Part shown: piece by piece, positions 25,301-37,300 of the stretch | How positions within the stretch are numbered: position 1 is the first letter of the stretch | How the letters are laid out: every line of letters starts with the position of its first letter | NCBI GenBank assembly: GCA_030248215.1 | Contig: JASANG010000402.1 | Span: 1-64,000, forward strand | DNA: 64,000 nucleotides | From: Enoplolaimus lenunculus | Taxonomy: Eukaryota > Nematoda > Enoplea > Enoplida > Thoracostomopsidae | Direction of reading: 5' to 3' | Position numbers and translations under genes: made by a program | Notes under the pieces: model-generated | What the model saw: only the letters and a program-made list of their open reading frames with translations | Databases searched by the model: none | What the model was told of the DNA's origin: nothing

Positions 25301-28300
25301 CGCCAACTGGCGTGGAAGCCGCAGTTCCACTGTTTCGAAAAGCTGCTCCCGACTGTTGTTGTTGCTGGTGCAAAAAGCTTGAAAACGCTGACGTACCACC
25401 AATGCCGCCGCTACCTGTTCCTGCGTTAACATTGAGTCCTGATGCAATTTGAGCCAAACCTCGCGTTAATTCGCCCGATGTCGCCTGAATACAGAAACCA
25501 ATAAACACTCAACAACAAAATGGAATTTAATTAGCGCAAGAATGGCGCTACTGCATGCCAAATTTATTAAAAATAAATTATTATTGGCTTATCGTTCACC
25601 GCAGCAAATTTGAAAGAATTCGAAACTTTTGAAAATTGTTAAAATACTACCTGTTGCAAATCAGAGACTCGTATTTGAGACAGCGCGGCGCCGACATTAA
25701 ACGCAGCAGCTGCTGCGGCAGCTGAATTTTGTTGTTGTTCTAAACGGAGCCGTTGTTCGGGATCGATGCCAGCATCAGCGATCGATAGCGTTTTGCGTGA
25801 TTGTAAATCTTGTGGCGTTGTGTGTTCGTCAACCTAAAAACACAATGTGTCTTTATCGAAGTTAGCAAAAAAACCTGAGGTTCGAATGATTGCAGATTTA
25901 TCCCAAATATTTCATGGACGAGTCTAAATATCAATCTCAAGCCTTGTCTAGCAACAAGCATGACCCCAGCATCGACGTTAATGTCCAATTTTGTACAAAA
26001 ACTTCAATGAGTATTCAGACAGGCCAACGTCAGACAAAATTGTAAAAAAGCGCCGCAAAAGCAACCTGCATGCAGGAATGGCGGTTCCGGTTAAAAACTA
26101 AGACCGAGGCTGAGACTGAGATCGGCCATTTGTAGTTTTTTGTACTTTTTCAGAATATCCGCTCATTAGTGTTGCGTAACGATGGAAATTTATGGATTCA
26201 CATCGAAATTTTATTTATCGGACATCACTTATTTGAGCAATGCTCGACTTGTGATCCCGGAGATTCCAAACCACCGAGACTAAAAATCGAAACCTGCCAA
26301 ATACCGAGACTGTGCGGAGTCCGAGATTCAAAAAAAGTGATCGAAATGGACTCGAAAACGCTGTACCATCCTCCAATAAGATTCGACTAGAAATCATGCT
26401 GTTATTGGAGAGCATATTAAAGTCACGGTTGAGCTAAAGTTACACACATCACCAGCAAACATACCTGTGTTCCGTTATAAATCCACGGTTTGCCTGGTTC
26501 AAATTCCGGAGGTCCGTCTTCTCCTAGTTTACTCATCAGACTGCTGGGAAATGTTAACGACGATCCACCAATTGCAGTGCTGGTCTTGATTGCAGTCGAT
26601 GTCGTTACAGAAAAAGGGTCTTTGCCGTTTGACTTGTCCGTACCTAATTACGTAATATAATATACACAAATCCAAAATTATTGGCCAAGTAGAACAATTC
26701 AGTTTCATATCTTAGCTTACAACAAAATATTCTGTCCACATATTGGATTCAATCAGTGAAATTTCAATTCAATCCAACGTTATGCAACAATAACTCAGGA
26801 ACCAACACCAGAACTAAGCGATTACAAATAGTTCGGCTTTTAAATTATCTCTTTTTTCATAGGAAATGCTAGTGCAAAAGTTTAGCTTTTGAAACACAAA
26901 ATTATCATTTATCAACATATATAATAAACTATCGGATTTCATACCTGAAACCGGAATTCCGGTCACACCCTTTGTAAGAAAGCTTAAGCGTAGAAATAAG
27001 CTTTAAGTTACTGTTACTCTACAATCTCTAATAGGTAAGATTAGCTTATGTCTCTCGCACGGTATACAAAATTCTAAAACGGTATGCAGTCTCATAAAAT
27101 TTTGTCAGAAATTTAAGCTCTAAGGGCTCCATCACATTTTCACTCGCAAAATAAAAGCTATACCCACCAACCCATTATGGCACATAAAGTGAACACTTAC
27201 TATCCGGCCATCCGCCTCCAGGCTTCAACCAAAAATCATGCGCTGCCCCAGGAAATCCAGGCGTCGTTACACTAGCGGCCGCTGACGACGCCGCGACCAT
27301 TAACAGTGTCGCATTACTCGTCGAATCTTCACTTTCACCATTGTTACCACCTGCTGTTATTGCGTTTTTATCGTTTTCATGTTTAAGGGCGTCTCCCATA
27401 GGAGCAGCAGATGCAGCCATATTACCACTCGGCGTAATATTGATTGCGGACGCTGAACTGCTTGTATGCAGCAGTTGCTGTTGCATATCACTGCCACTCC
27501 CCCCAGTAACACTTGAACGTCCCCCGACTCCGGTACTACCTCTTGGTGGCGATGTTGTAGGAGTTGCCGAAGCTCCTCGTGTTGCTGTTGATGCGACATC
27601 ATTTCCAGATTTTCCTGTTGCTACATCTCCTCCCCCAGCTGAAGTTGCTGTTGTTTTAACTCCACTAAGAGTAGTAGATGTTGAATTGTTATTGTTTTTA
27701 TTATTGTTTGTATCAATCGCAGTTGCAACAGTCACTGCAGCTGTCGTAGCCGTGTTGTTACGAATCCCGTTACTACCCGTTTTCCACTAAAAAACTAAGA
27801 AAAGACGAGTTCATAAAGAAAAAACGACAGAAAACAGATTCTTCATAATTTGAATAAAGGCACAAATTTAGGTGACGACATTCAGACAAGTACATACAGG
27901 GAATTTGGTTTCGAACGTATATGTCCGTTCTCATACCAACATGCTGAATTTTTGAACAAAATCACTTTAACGACTTAGTCATTATACACAGTGGGCTACT
28001 GAATTTTTTAATCATATCCATAAACTTAGGTTTTAATAATAGACTCAATTTATGTTTGCAGTTCGAAATAACTTTAAAATCGCTTTAAGTAGCAGCTTTC
28101 TGAATTAATTATCTGAAGGGATATAACAAGTCCTGCAGGTACATTTAGCGCCGCCACAGAATAGCATCAGTATTTTGCTATTTTTTAAACTTAACACGTT
28201 AAAGAATTTCTCATATCTACCTTGTACTCCCGTATGTCGGCGCAAAAATTATCTGGTTACATTTTCGAGTCATTTTCAGCCACTAGCCTGAGTATCAGCC

Positions 28301-31300
28301 TGAGTATCGAACTATAAGCAAATAACCCGAAAGTTAAAACATCGATCTTCACTCACACTGAGCAATTTTGACTGAGAAAGTGATATTTCGTCATTTTTGC
28401 TGTCATTCGAACTATTCATAATCGGAGCTGACACCTGGGTTGCACCAATGGTTGATCTGAAACGCAACGATCATCAAAAATATGACAAACACATAAGGGT
28501 GCGACCGAACACCAAAAATACCACATGGTGCATATGGAATATTTTTTTCACATCTTTTCTCAAAATTTCTGCTAGGTCTAACCGCTTATTACACCCTTTG
28601 TTTACACTAAAACGATGCCTAAAGTACGTATAGCGGGCGTTTCAGCTTTAATACAAAATGCGTTTGCTAATTTTTTTACTTACCGACTTTTCGACGTCGA
28701 CAATGCGGCCATCGGCGGAGTCGCCGCAGATGGTAAACTCGCAGTTTCCGATACGATTTTCGCTTGTAATTCCTGAATTTCTTTTTTCAACTCGTTCACT
28801 TCGCCGTTGATTCTATTATATTCCATTTGTTGGACGCCGTTCGGCGCAACAACACTTTTTAAATGCTAAACAAAACAAATACATCATCTCAGAATGTTAA
28901 CACTATTAACGTGAGGAGTTAACAGTAACACAGCATAGATAAGGGTTCACTTACTAAAATCTCTGGGTTAGTTGTGGTCGGCAAAGAAAAACAAATTACT
29001 TCATACGAACATGCAGTCTTCAACATATAATTGGTTTGGCAGACCGCTGGCCAGGATGCCAAACGGAACTGAATTTATTTTATGCCATAATCGGAAAAAA
29101 TCGTAAATGGAATTTGTCTATATTGGCAACATTTGTCTTTCAGTGTTCTGTGCTGAATACGTTGTACAAAGAGTTCGCTTGAACATATTGTCCACATTCA
29201 AAAACAGCACAACGGTTAAGAAGCATAAGAAAAACAACAGTAAAAAAGAAACGGAATGAAAACTTCACATTGCGGTTCTGATTATAATTAAAGTCGGAAT
29301 TGGAACTGGTTCTGAATCGGAATTCGAACCGGAATCGGAATTCCGTTTCCTGGTAATACTATGGTGCAGAGGCCTTATCGGTGTGGGTGCACTTACGTCC
29401 AGTTCTCGTTCAGCTTGCTCGAGTTTTGGAATGCGTTCGATGAGTTGATTGAGCAACAAAAGCATCGCAGTCGGCAACGGTTTATTGAGCAGTTCAATGC
29501 TGATATATCCAGCAGACACAGCTTGTCGTAGTCGTGCCGCTATTATCGATGTGATTATCTGAAATAAACAGACCAAATAGATTAGATAAAATTTTCTAAG
29601 GACCACTTAGCGGACGACTTACGGTTGCGCCATACCTTCCTGAGTTTGGACGCCGCGGCATGGCAATTTTTAATGAAGTTTTACAGTTCTGCGCGCCGAC
29701 GTCCCGCGAGTATAGCACAAGCCTTAATTGCATCCACCAAACTATGTATTTTGTGTAATTTAAACAAACAAACAAAAAACAACATTACAAAATCCACTCT
29801 TATTGAAACGGGGTTTGTACGGGGATCACACACTGTCTCAGGGTCCTAGTATGGATTCACATGCAAAGGTGCATTCAGAATTTTGGTTCTAGCAGAAAAA
29901 ACTGCATGTCGATCCCAGCTACCTGTAATTTCGGATTGCTATTCGGTCCTCCACTTCCGCCGGCACCGCCGCCGCCAGCGACGGCTTGATCATTCGGACG
30001 TCCGCCTACAGCACTACCTCCACCAATCCCGTCGTACTCAGCACGGCAGCCACGATCTCCATTGAGCATCGTCAACGATGGAGCCGGCGGCGGCGACGAT
30101 ACAGCATCGCTTCCGCGTGAATGCAAGGGCGGGTGACGGCCAACGACGCCTCCACCGCCAAACGATCCGGCTTCACCGGCGGTGGCTTTACTGCCAAGTC
30201 CCCCGCCGCCTAGAATAGCGCCGACTTTAGCCATTAGAGGGCTAGTTGCACCGCTTGCAGCCGCTGCTGCACCGCCAGTAGGCGTTATGCCTCCTAAATT
30301 ATTGCGGTCACCGCCGCCTGAAATTGTTACTGAATCGACAACGCTTGCTAACGGATTGCCACTGGTTGTGCCAGCGTCGTTGCCATTGCTTGCAGCAGTA
30401 ACGCCAAAATGATCAACTGCGGAATTTCCTGAATTTGTAAACAGAACCATAAAACTTTAATAAGGATGTCAGCTAGTGGTCCGGGGACGTAGCCATGGTG
30501 GGGTATAAAATTTTAAAAGGGCAAGGGCCCCCAAACAAAATTTCTCAAACAAAAAGCTTGCTTTTCATGATCGTGTTCGAAAATACAAAAATGTACTATA
30601 TTAAAAAACCCTCCGCACTATTATGCGCACTCCGATGTGAAAAACATTATTTACATATTAATGTCCAAATATATTTCTCAAAGTGAACCGCCAGCAAGCG
30701 GATTTCGGATTTAAAATTTATTTAATTTTGTCTGGTCCTTACCAAAAGCAGACGTGTACGATACCGGTGGAATGATGTTTCCAGTGCCGCTGCCCAACGG
30801 GTCTGCGTTTCCTATGGTGCCGCCGTGATATCCAGTTCCACCGCCGATCCCAGGCGGTGGCGGTGGAACTTTTGACCCTGGCGCCAGACGATCTGCCGCT
30901 GCAGGCGTCAACGGCGTTGTCGGGTGAGAATTGCCAAATACACTGTCTGATCCGACACCGTCCATTGAATTACTTTGCTATAATAAATTCAAAACGCACG
31001 ATCATCATCAACCCTATCAAAAGTAGAAGCGCACAGATCACTCACTCAACAAAACACTACAGCGGCTAAAGATATATCAAAGCACAATCCCACTGAACTC
31101 ACAATTTTACAGTTAATAAAGTACGCGTTAGTCCACCACTGGCGATGATTCGGTAGGTTGAGTGTCGCTCCTAATGGTCCGACCATTATAACTGTATACA
31201 AATTTTAAAGATCCGACCACCCTTCAAGTTTCACAAAAATTCCAACGCCTGATGTATTTTTCAATGAAACTAAAACAAACCTTGTGACTGCCAATCGGGC

Positions 31301-34300
31301 CTACCGGTCCCGCAGCGGCACCCCAATCTGTGCCACCAGCGCCTGCGTTCGGCGGCGCGCCTCCGCTGCCAGGCGCGTTCCAGCCAGATCCCGTCGACGG
31401 CGCGCCGGCGAACGCTTGCTTCGATGGATCGCCCCATGTCGCCGTCCCAGACGCGTCCGAAGCGGTTGCCGACGGCCGAGATGCACCAATAAATCCAGGA
31501 TTTGTTGCTGCGCCACCACCGCCACTTGGCGTCACACCAGCAGACATTGTGTTGCCGGCGACAGTGTCACCCCACGATCCAAATGCACCGCCATCGTTGT
31601 TGTTCAACGGAGTTCCAGGCGCTTTTGATTCAAATCCAGCAGCCCCACTATCACCCCACGGCGGATATCCAGATGATGACGTCATAGGACCACCGCCTGG
31701 TCCTCCTCCACCACCGCCTCCACTTGCACTGCTACTTGTCGATGCGCCGCGTGTACTTGTTCCAGCAACGGCACCACCATTGTTGTTGCCGTTGTTGCTC
31801 GGAGTTACGCCAACAGCAGAAGTGGTTGAAGTGCCGCCGCCAGTGACACTGTTCGAGGTGATTAGCTGTGGATTGCCATCGTCAGCATTTGCTTTCCAAC
31901 GTTTAATATCGGTCGCCTATTAAAAAATGCTGATTTATGACAATGATTGCCAATAAACTGAAACATGCAAAGTTTCATTCATTTCTCACGACAAACTCAG
32001 ATGCCATTTCGAAAAAATACGCCCGCAAAATTTTTTCAAAATGTATCGCTTTGCTGCCTCACCGAAAAACAATCCAGCATGAGCGTCTTCTAAAAATGTG
32101 TCAAGGTTCTATAGATGATTAAAATCTTGCCAAAATACGAACAGGAGTCATAAATAGAGTATATTGACAACATACACTCACGCAAACACATGCGGTTATC
32201 GTTATATATATGTACTGCGTGTATATGTATAAAATATACAAAACTCTGGATACATTCTACATACTTGTTGTTTTGTAGGATCACCCCAAATGACTGTGCC
32301 TTTATCGGGTACGGCGTTTTTCCGTGCGCTTGGCGACGGATCTTCCCATACATTGCTTGCAGTGGCTGAAAAATACGAAAAACATATTACAACAAACAAG
32401 AATGCGCGTGAAAAGCATCGAATATTTATGATAATGAGAAACAGGCTCGTGGCTAGGTAAACATGCTAGAAGGGATAACGCTAAAATATGGTGACGGACG
32501 ACACGTACCGCACGGGTGACGGACGGCGCCGTACGTCAAGTATAGCGCAACACTTATACGATAAACGAAACATCCAAAAAAAATTTTCTCGGTAACGGTC
32601 CAAATTTGACCGAAGCTTTGAGGTCTCGGTGTTTAACCGAAACCACACATCCATACTTCTGGCAAGGGGACCGATGAAATATTTCGTTTCATCTAAGCCA
32701 AAAGTAAACTGTCACTTCCCAAGGCTTGTAAATTTACAAAAAAATGAACTACGTACGTATAACCAAGACTGTATAATGCACTAAGACTGGGACACTCAGC
32801 ACGAAGCACGCCATAGCGCAAAATGCATGCCATGACCACGTGATACTTCGTCATTTACGTGCGCACACACACTCTTACTCTTAGTATAACCGAACAAGTA
32901 GAATCACGCAGCTATATATATTGCAATCCGCGTAACTGGATCGGGATTCCGGTTTAGTGTTTCATATTCTGCTGTAGCTTAGCTCATTTGCAAATGACAA
33001 GAACATACGTATTCAGCTGATTACAAATGAGTTACGAGGACAGCAGTTCAGCTGATACATTGCATACGTAACGAGCAGATTCTTCTACTACGTATATCAT
33101 ACGAGTACATTTAGTTACACACAGTGAGCAATTGAAAAACGCGCATGGCAACAAAAATAGTACGAAAAACACATTGTGCAACAGTTACATAAATACGAGG
33201 CAAGCCATGCGCGCAAGAACTTTGCCAAATAAATATCAGCAGCGCACGTTGCGAAGGGATGGGTCAATTAGTTTACGATTAGAGATGTCCCGGGGCCAAG
33301 CCCCGGTCCCTGCACGTTATTTGCCGGGGCTTAACCGAGACCAGTTTTTATTGAGTGAAGCGAAACTCCGATCGAAGATCGGAGTTTCGCGAAGCGTTTT
33401 ATGTTTTGTACTCAGGGGTCGAAAGGTGGATGTTCGTCCGTCCGTCCAAAAATAATCTCAGGAACGCCTGAACCGATTTTGATAAACTTTTTGTTTGAAC
33501 GCCAATTACCCTGGGGTGTTAACGTCACATTGGGGTTTTAAAATTTTAGCCGTTTATTACCTACAGGATAATTTGCATAATTAGCTAAGCCTAAACTAGG
33601 ACTTTCTACATTATTTCACTAAATATTACAGTTGAAAGAAATCTAGTATCGACAAACCAATAAATGAATAGTTAGCTAAAATTTGCATATTACTCGATTT
33701 AAAAAATGAAAATCACAAGAAATTACTGTACACTGTATTTGTATTTACCCACGGTTTGCAGTCACACTACAATTAGCTACCATATACATAGTACGTATTG
33801 ATAGTTATCTTTCGGTTTTTTAACTTGGTTCCGGTTAGTTCCAGCCTCGGCCCCGCGGCAACTTTAGTTACGAAGCACAGCGACCCCCGCGCATGACTTT
33901 TTTCCCGAGAATCCGAATGCACCTGCACGCAATAATACGAGTGACAAACAAGGGTAGCTATGAGAACTTTGTTTTATTTTTTGAGGATGGTGTATAATTA
34001 TGAGAACACGACATATGTGCTATATTGTACAAACACATCAGATGTTACGATGACTTCCACTGCCCCAATGAATGCGGCTAGTTACTTAACTGAGCTAAGC
34101 ATTACAAAACAAGCAGCAAACATGAAGGAAAAATGTTACAAACAAATAAACACTGCTATAAATTTTACCCATGCTTTCACTTTACCACAATTATGGTAAC
34201 CGAACCCTTAGTTTTCCAGCCCCACCTCGAGTGCGAGAGGACTTTTTGTAGATAAACCGGGTCCAACACGAAAGAATTTGTACGCATCAGGAACAGGCAG

Positions 34301-37300
34301 CATCGGAATTCGGATTCCGATTAGAATTCCGATTGAAATCCAGTTACGATTAAGATTATTTTGTTTGCAATTAACAGCCGATACTTATTTCAGTTCCCAA
34401 CTCATATTTGGTATACATGGAATTGGAAGATTTTGAACAAAACTTTTAAATCTGTTATCTGCTCTCAATTACCGTTTCATACAATGAAACTAATAAGACG
34501 ACGCCAAATTATTTTTTCACTTGGCTACTGTCGCCATACCCTTCGAACAGGCTCGGCAAAATAACACTGTCTTAAAACACCCTCGGTACAATCTCTAATT
34601 CTGAGCTATAGTGTTATTTTTGCTTACGGACAAACGAGGCTGGAAAATTTTTTAACATGGTGTGACGTTATAAATACGGATCGGATACCGGTTATTTGTG
34701 GTTGCAGCTCCGATAAACAAAATTGCTTTACGTTTTAGGATGCTTGCTGGTATTGCAAAAATAAAGTAACTACTAAAACTATGCCTAATAAAGAAACATA
34801 CGTAATACAATAAATAGAAAGAAAAACAAACAAACGAAATAGCCACATTCACAACACAACGTACGCGGAAACATAGGCGCGGCCTGTGATGGCGGCGGCG
34901 GTGGACCTAACGGACCTCCTGCCATCATGCCACCACCACCGCCGCCACCACCTGGACCGCCAATTGCATGCGGGGGGGCCAACGACGACGACGGTGCAAT
35001 ACCATGTTGCATACCGTGATGTGGTTGTTGATGATGGGGCGGCATTGGAGGTCCCGGCCCTCCGGCATGTGGTGGCGGTGGCGGCAGAGGTGTTCCCATT
35101 GCTTGTTGTTGTTGATGATGATGATGTTGTTGTTGCATATGTGGTGCCATGTGTTGTGCGTGTGGATGAGTAGGTGGCTGCTGTTGTTGCTGTTGAGGCC
35201 ATGCGCCGCCGCTTCCAGGATGCCCAGGTGGCGGCTGATTGTATCCGTAATTGTTGCTGTTGCCTCCATTGTTTCCACCGCCGGCTGACATTTGTTGTTG
35301 CTGTTGCGTTGGCCACTGATTAGGCTGCCCAGGTTGTTGTTGCTGCTGCGGTGGCGGTAGTGGTGGTCCACCAGATCCAGAATGTTGATTTGGATTGCCA
35401 TTCCACATGTTTGGTTGAGGTTGCTGCTGTTGCTGCTGCTGAGGATTCGAGTCCCACATATTAGCTGGTCGCGGTTGTTGTTGTTGTTGTTGTTGCTGAG
35501 CGTACTGCTGGTTTTGAGCATACGGCTGCTGAAAAAATATTCTGCACTATGACGTAGTAGTAGATAGATATAAAGAATAACACTTACACTCGGGACATCC
35601 AAACATGATGAGGTAGAACAACAAGTGACAAAGCAAAGAAGCCCCGGCCCCTTTCAATGTTTCATGAAACTCGTTTCCACCGCCGCCATAAAATATTATC
35701 TTTAAACACCCAATTGTAAATACGTCAAGTCGGGTTGTCAGAATACTCTAACAGTATCGCTATACTTGTGCGGTGCCACATAGCGCCACAGCTTCTGTAC
35801 CATACATTACCAGGCGGCACTAAAAGTCAAGAACAGCGCCACCCTTATCATTTCTATCTATTGCGTGTAACCACCAATAAACATGGTTTGCACTTAAACT
35901 GGATAGCTGCTTACCCCTGTGCCGGCTGAATCAGACCACGATGATCCAGTTGGCAACTGTTGTGGCGGTTGCATGTTGTTTCCATACGGCCCAGGCGCAT
36001 TGCCTATTAAATTAACATGAAACATGGTGTGGCCCCAATTTAGCAATATTGCTAGGTTGGCTCAGCGCGACACCTAATGTCACTGTGACTAGCTACCGCA
36101 GCAACATCTCCTGATTGGTTAAAACAATCAAATAAATGTCTATAGTGTAACTTAATTGGCATATGTTAGCGAACACCAGAAGACCGTATTGAACAGCGAT
36201 TGGTAAGTAGGGTCTCGGCGTGTTTTTATTAGCGTCAGCGTTATGTGGTGTTTTATGAATGGCACGATTTAGTATTTATAAGCAGTAATCAGAAATATTT
36301 TGATTTTCCAATAGATCAAAAATCAGGCACCTTTGCTGCGGTGGCTAGGCACCGCGAAAACTGGTGACGCTGCTAGCCACATTGGCAATATGACGAAATT
36401 GATGCAGTGCCTACGACACATATACATATGTAACGGGTTGTAAATGCAACTTTTAAGACCAGAATTACTTTGCATACCAATTACCATACAAAATTTAGAT
36501 TCACTGAATCGTCTACCAGAAGCCCATAAACGCTTAGTTGTGTGTGTCCATGCACCAATAAAAAGACAAGGCAGCACAGCCAGCCACTCTTGTTTATCCC
36601 AATTAAAATTAAAATAAAAATAAAAAAAGAGGAATGTATGTCATTGAAAACAAAGGGTAACAAACTAGCCGAGTATGTTGTGACTTATTTTCCTCTAACA
36701 CCTGCGTTAACTCACCCCATCCTGTATTCGCGCCTCCGGTATAATTATTCGCAGCGGGGCCACCTGGTCCTCCGCCGTTCGACTGTGGCCCTACAACGCT
36801 CCCACTTCCAACCGGTGTCGCATTCCACCCAGAGCCCCCAGTAGCGTTTCCAGCTGCACCACCACCCCCTCTGCCATACCCAGCCGCGGAGGGTGCTTGA
36901 TTCCACCCAGAACCTGTAACAGCCGTTGATGTGTTCTGCTGTTGTTGTGGCATCGAACCCCATCCGGACGTGCCAGACGTGTCGTGCGATGTTCGCATTC
37001 CGCCACCGTTGTTGCTATTCGGAACTCCTCCCCACATATTTCCACTGCCACCCCCAGTTGCACTACTCGGCGTTTGAGGTTGTTGTGACGTTTGATTTTT
37101 GTAAGCTGCAAAAATATATACTTAATTGTACATGTGCAGCAAATGAATTTCCATGTAACGAGTTCAATTTTATCAATTGGTGGAAAAACATTTATATATT
37201 TGAATCTTCCTATAGAAAATCACTACGAAGTTGCACGTAATCAGGCTTAAAATGTAAATTGTTTCAAAATTGCTTGCAAAATAATAATGTTCACATTCGG

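Larger units (their letters stand above)
32366..34864. other. GW182 intron 6 (2.5 kb), repeat-bearing
   Basis: Holds the GACGG-family copy, a GC-rich segment at about 33285-33450 with the self-complementary phrase ggggccaagccccgg, a perfect hairpin at 33361-33389 and a GTCCGTCCGTCC tract. A gaattccgattaga family A'/D-like fragment lies near 34300-34345. No exon that fits the flanking phases was found. Confidence 0.55.

Noticed and set aside
24940-25452. 170-codon plus-strand frame rich in Ala and Pro
   Set aside because: It is the antisense of GW182 exon 17. Its openness follows from the GCN/GGN-rich codons of that exon.
31330-31923. 197-codon plus-strand Pro/Ala-rich frame
   Set aside because: Antisense shadow of GW182 exon 8; no domain and no independent splice support.
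34925-35602. 225-codon minus-strand frame in another phase of GW182 exon 6
   Set aside because: Asn/Ser/His-rich product of frame-shifted CAG and GGN repeats. The in-phase frame has GW182 motifs and correct splice phases.
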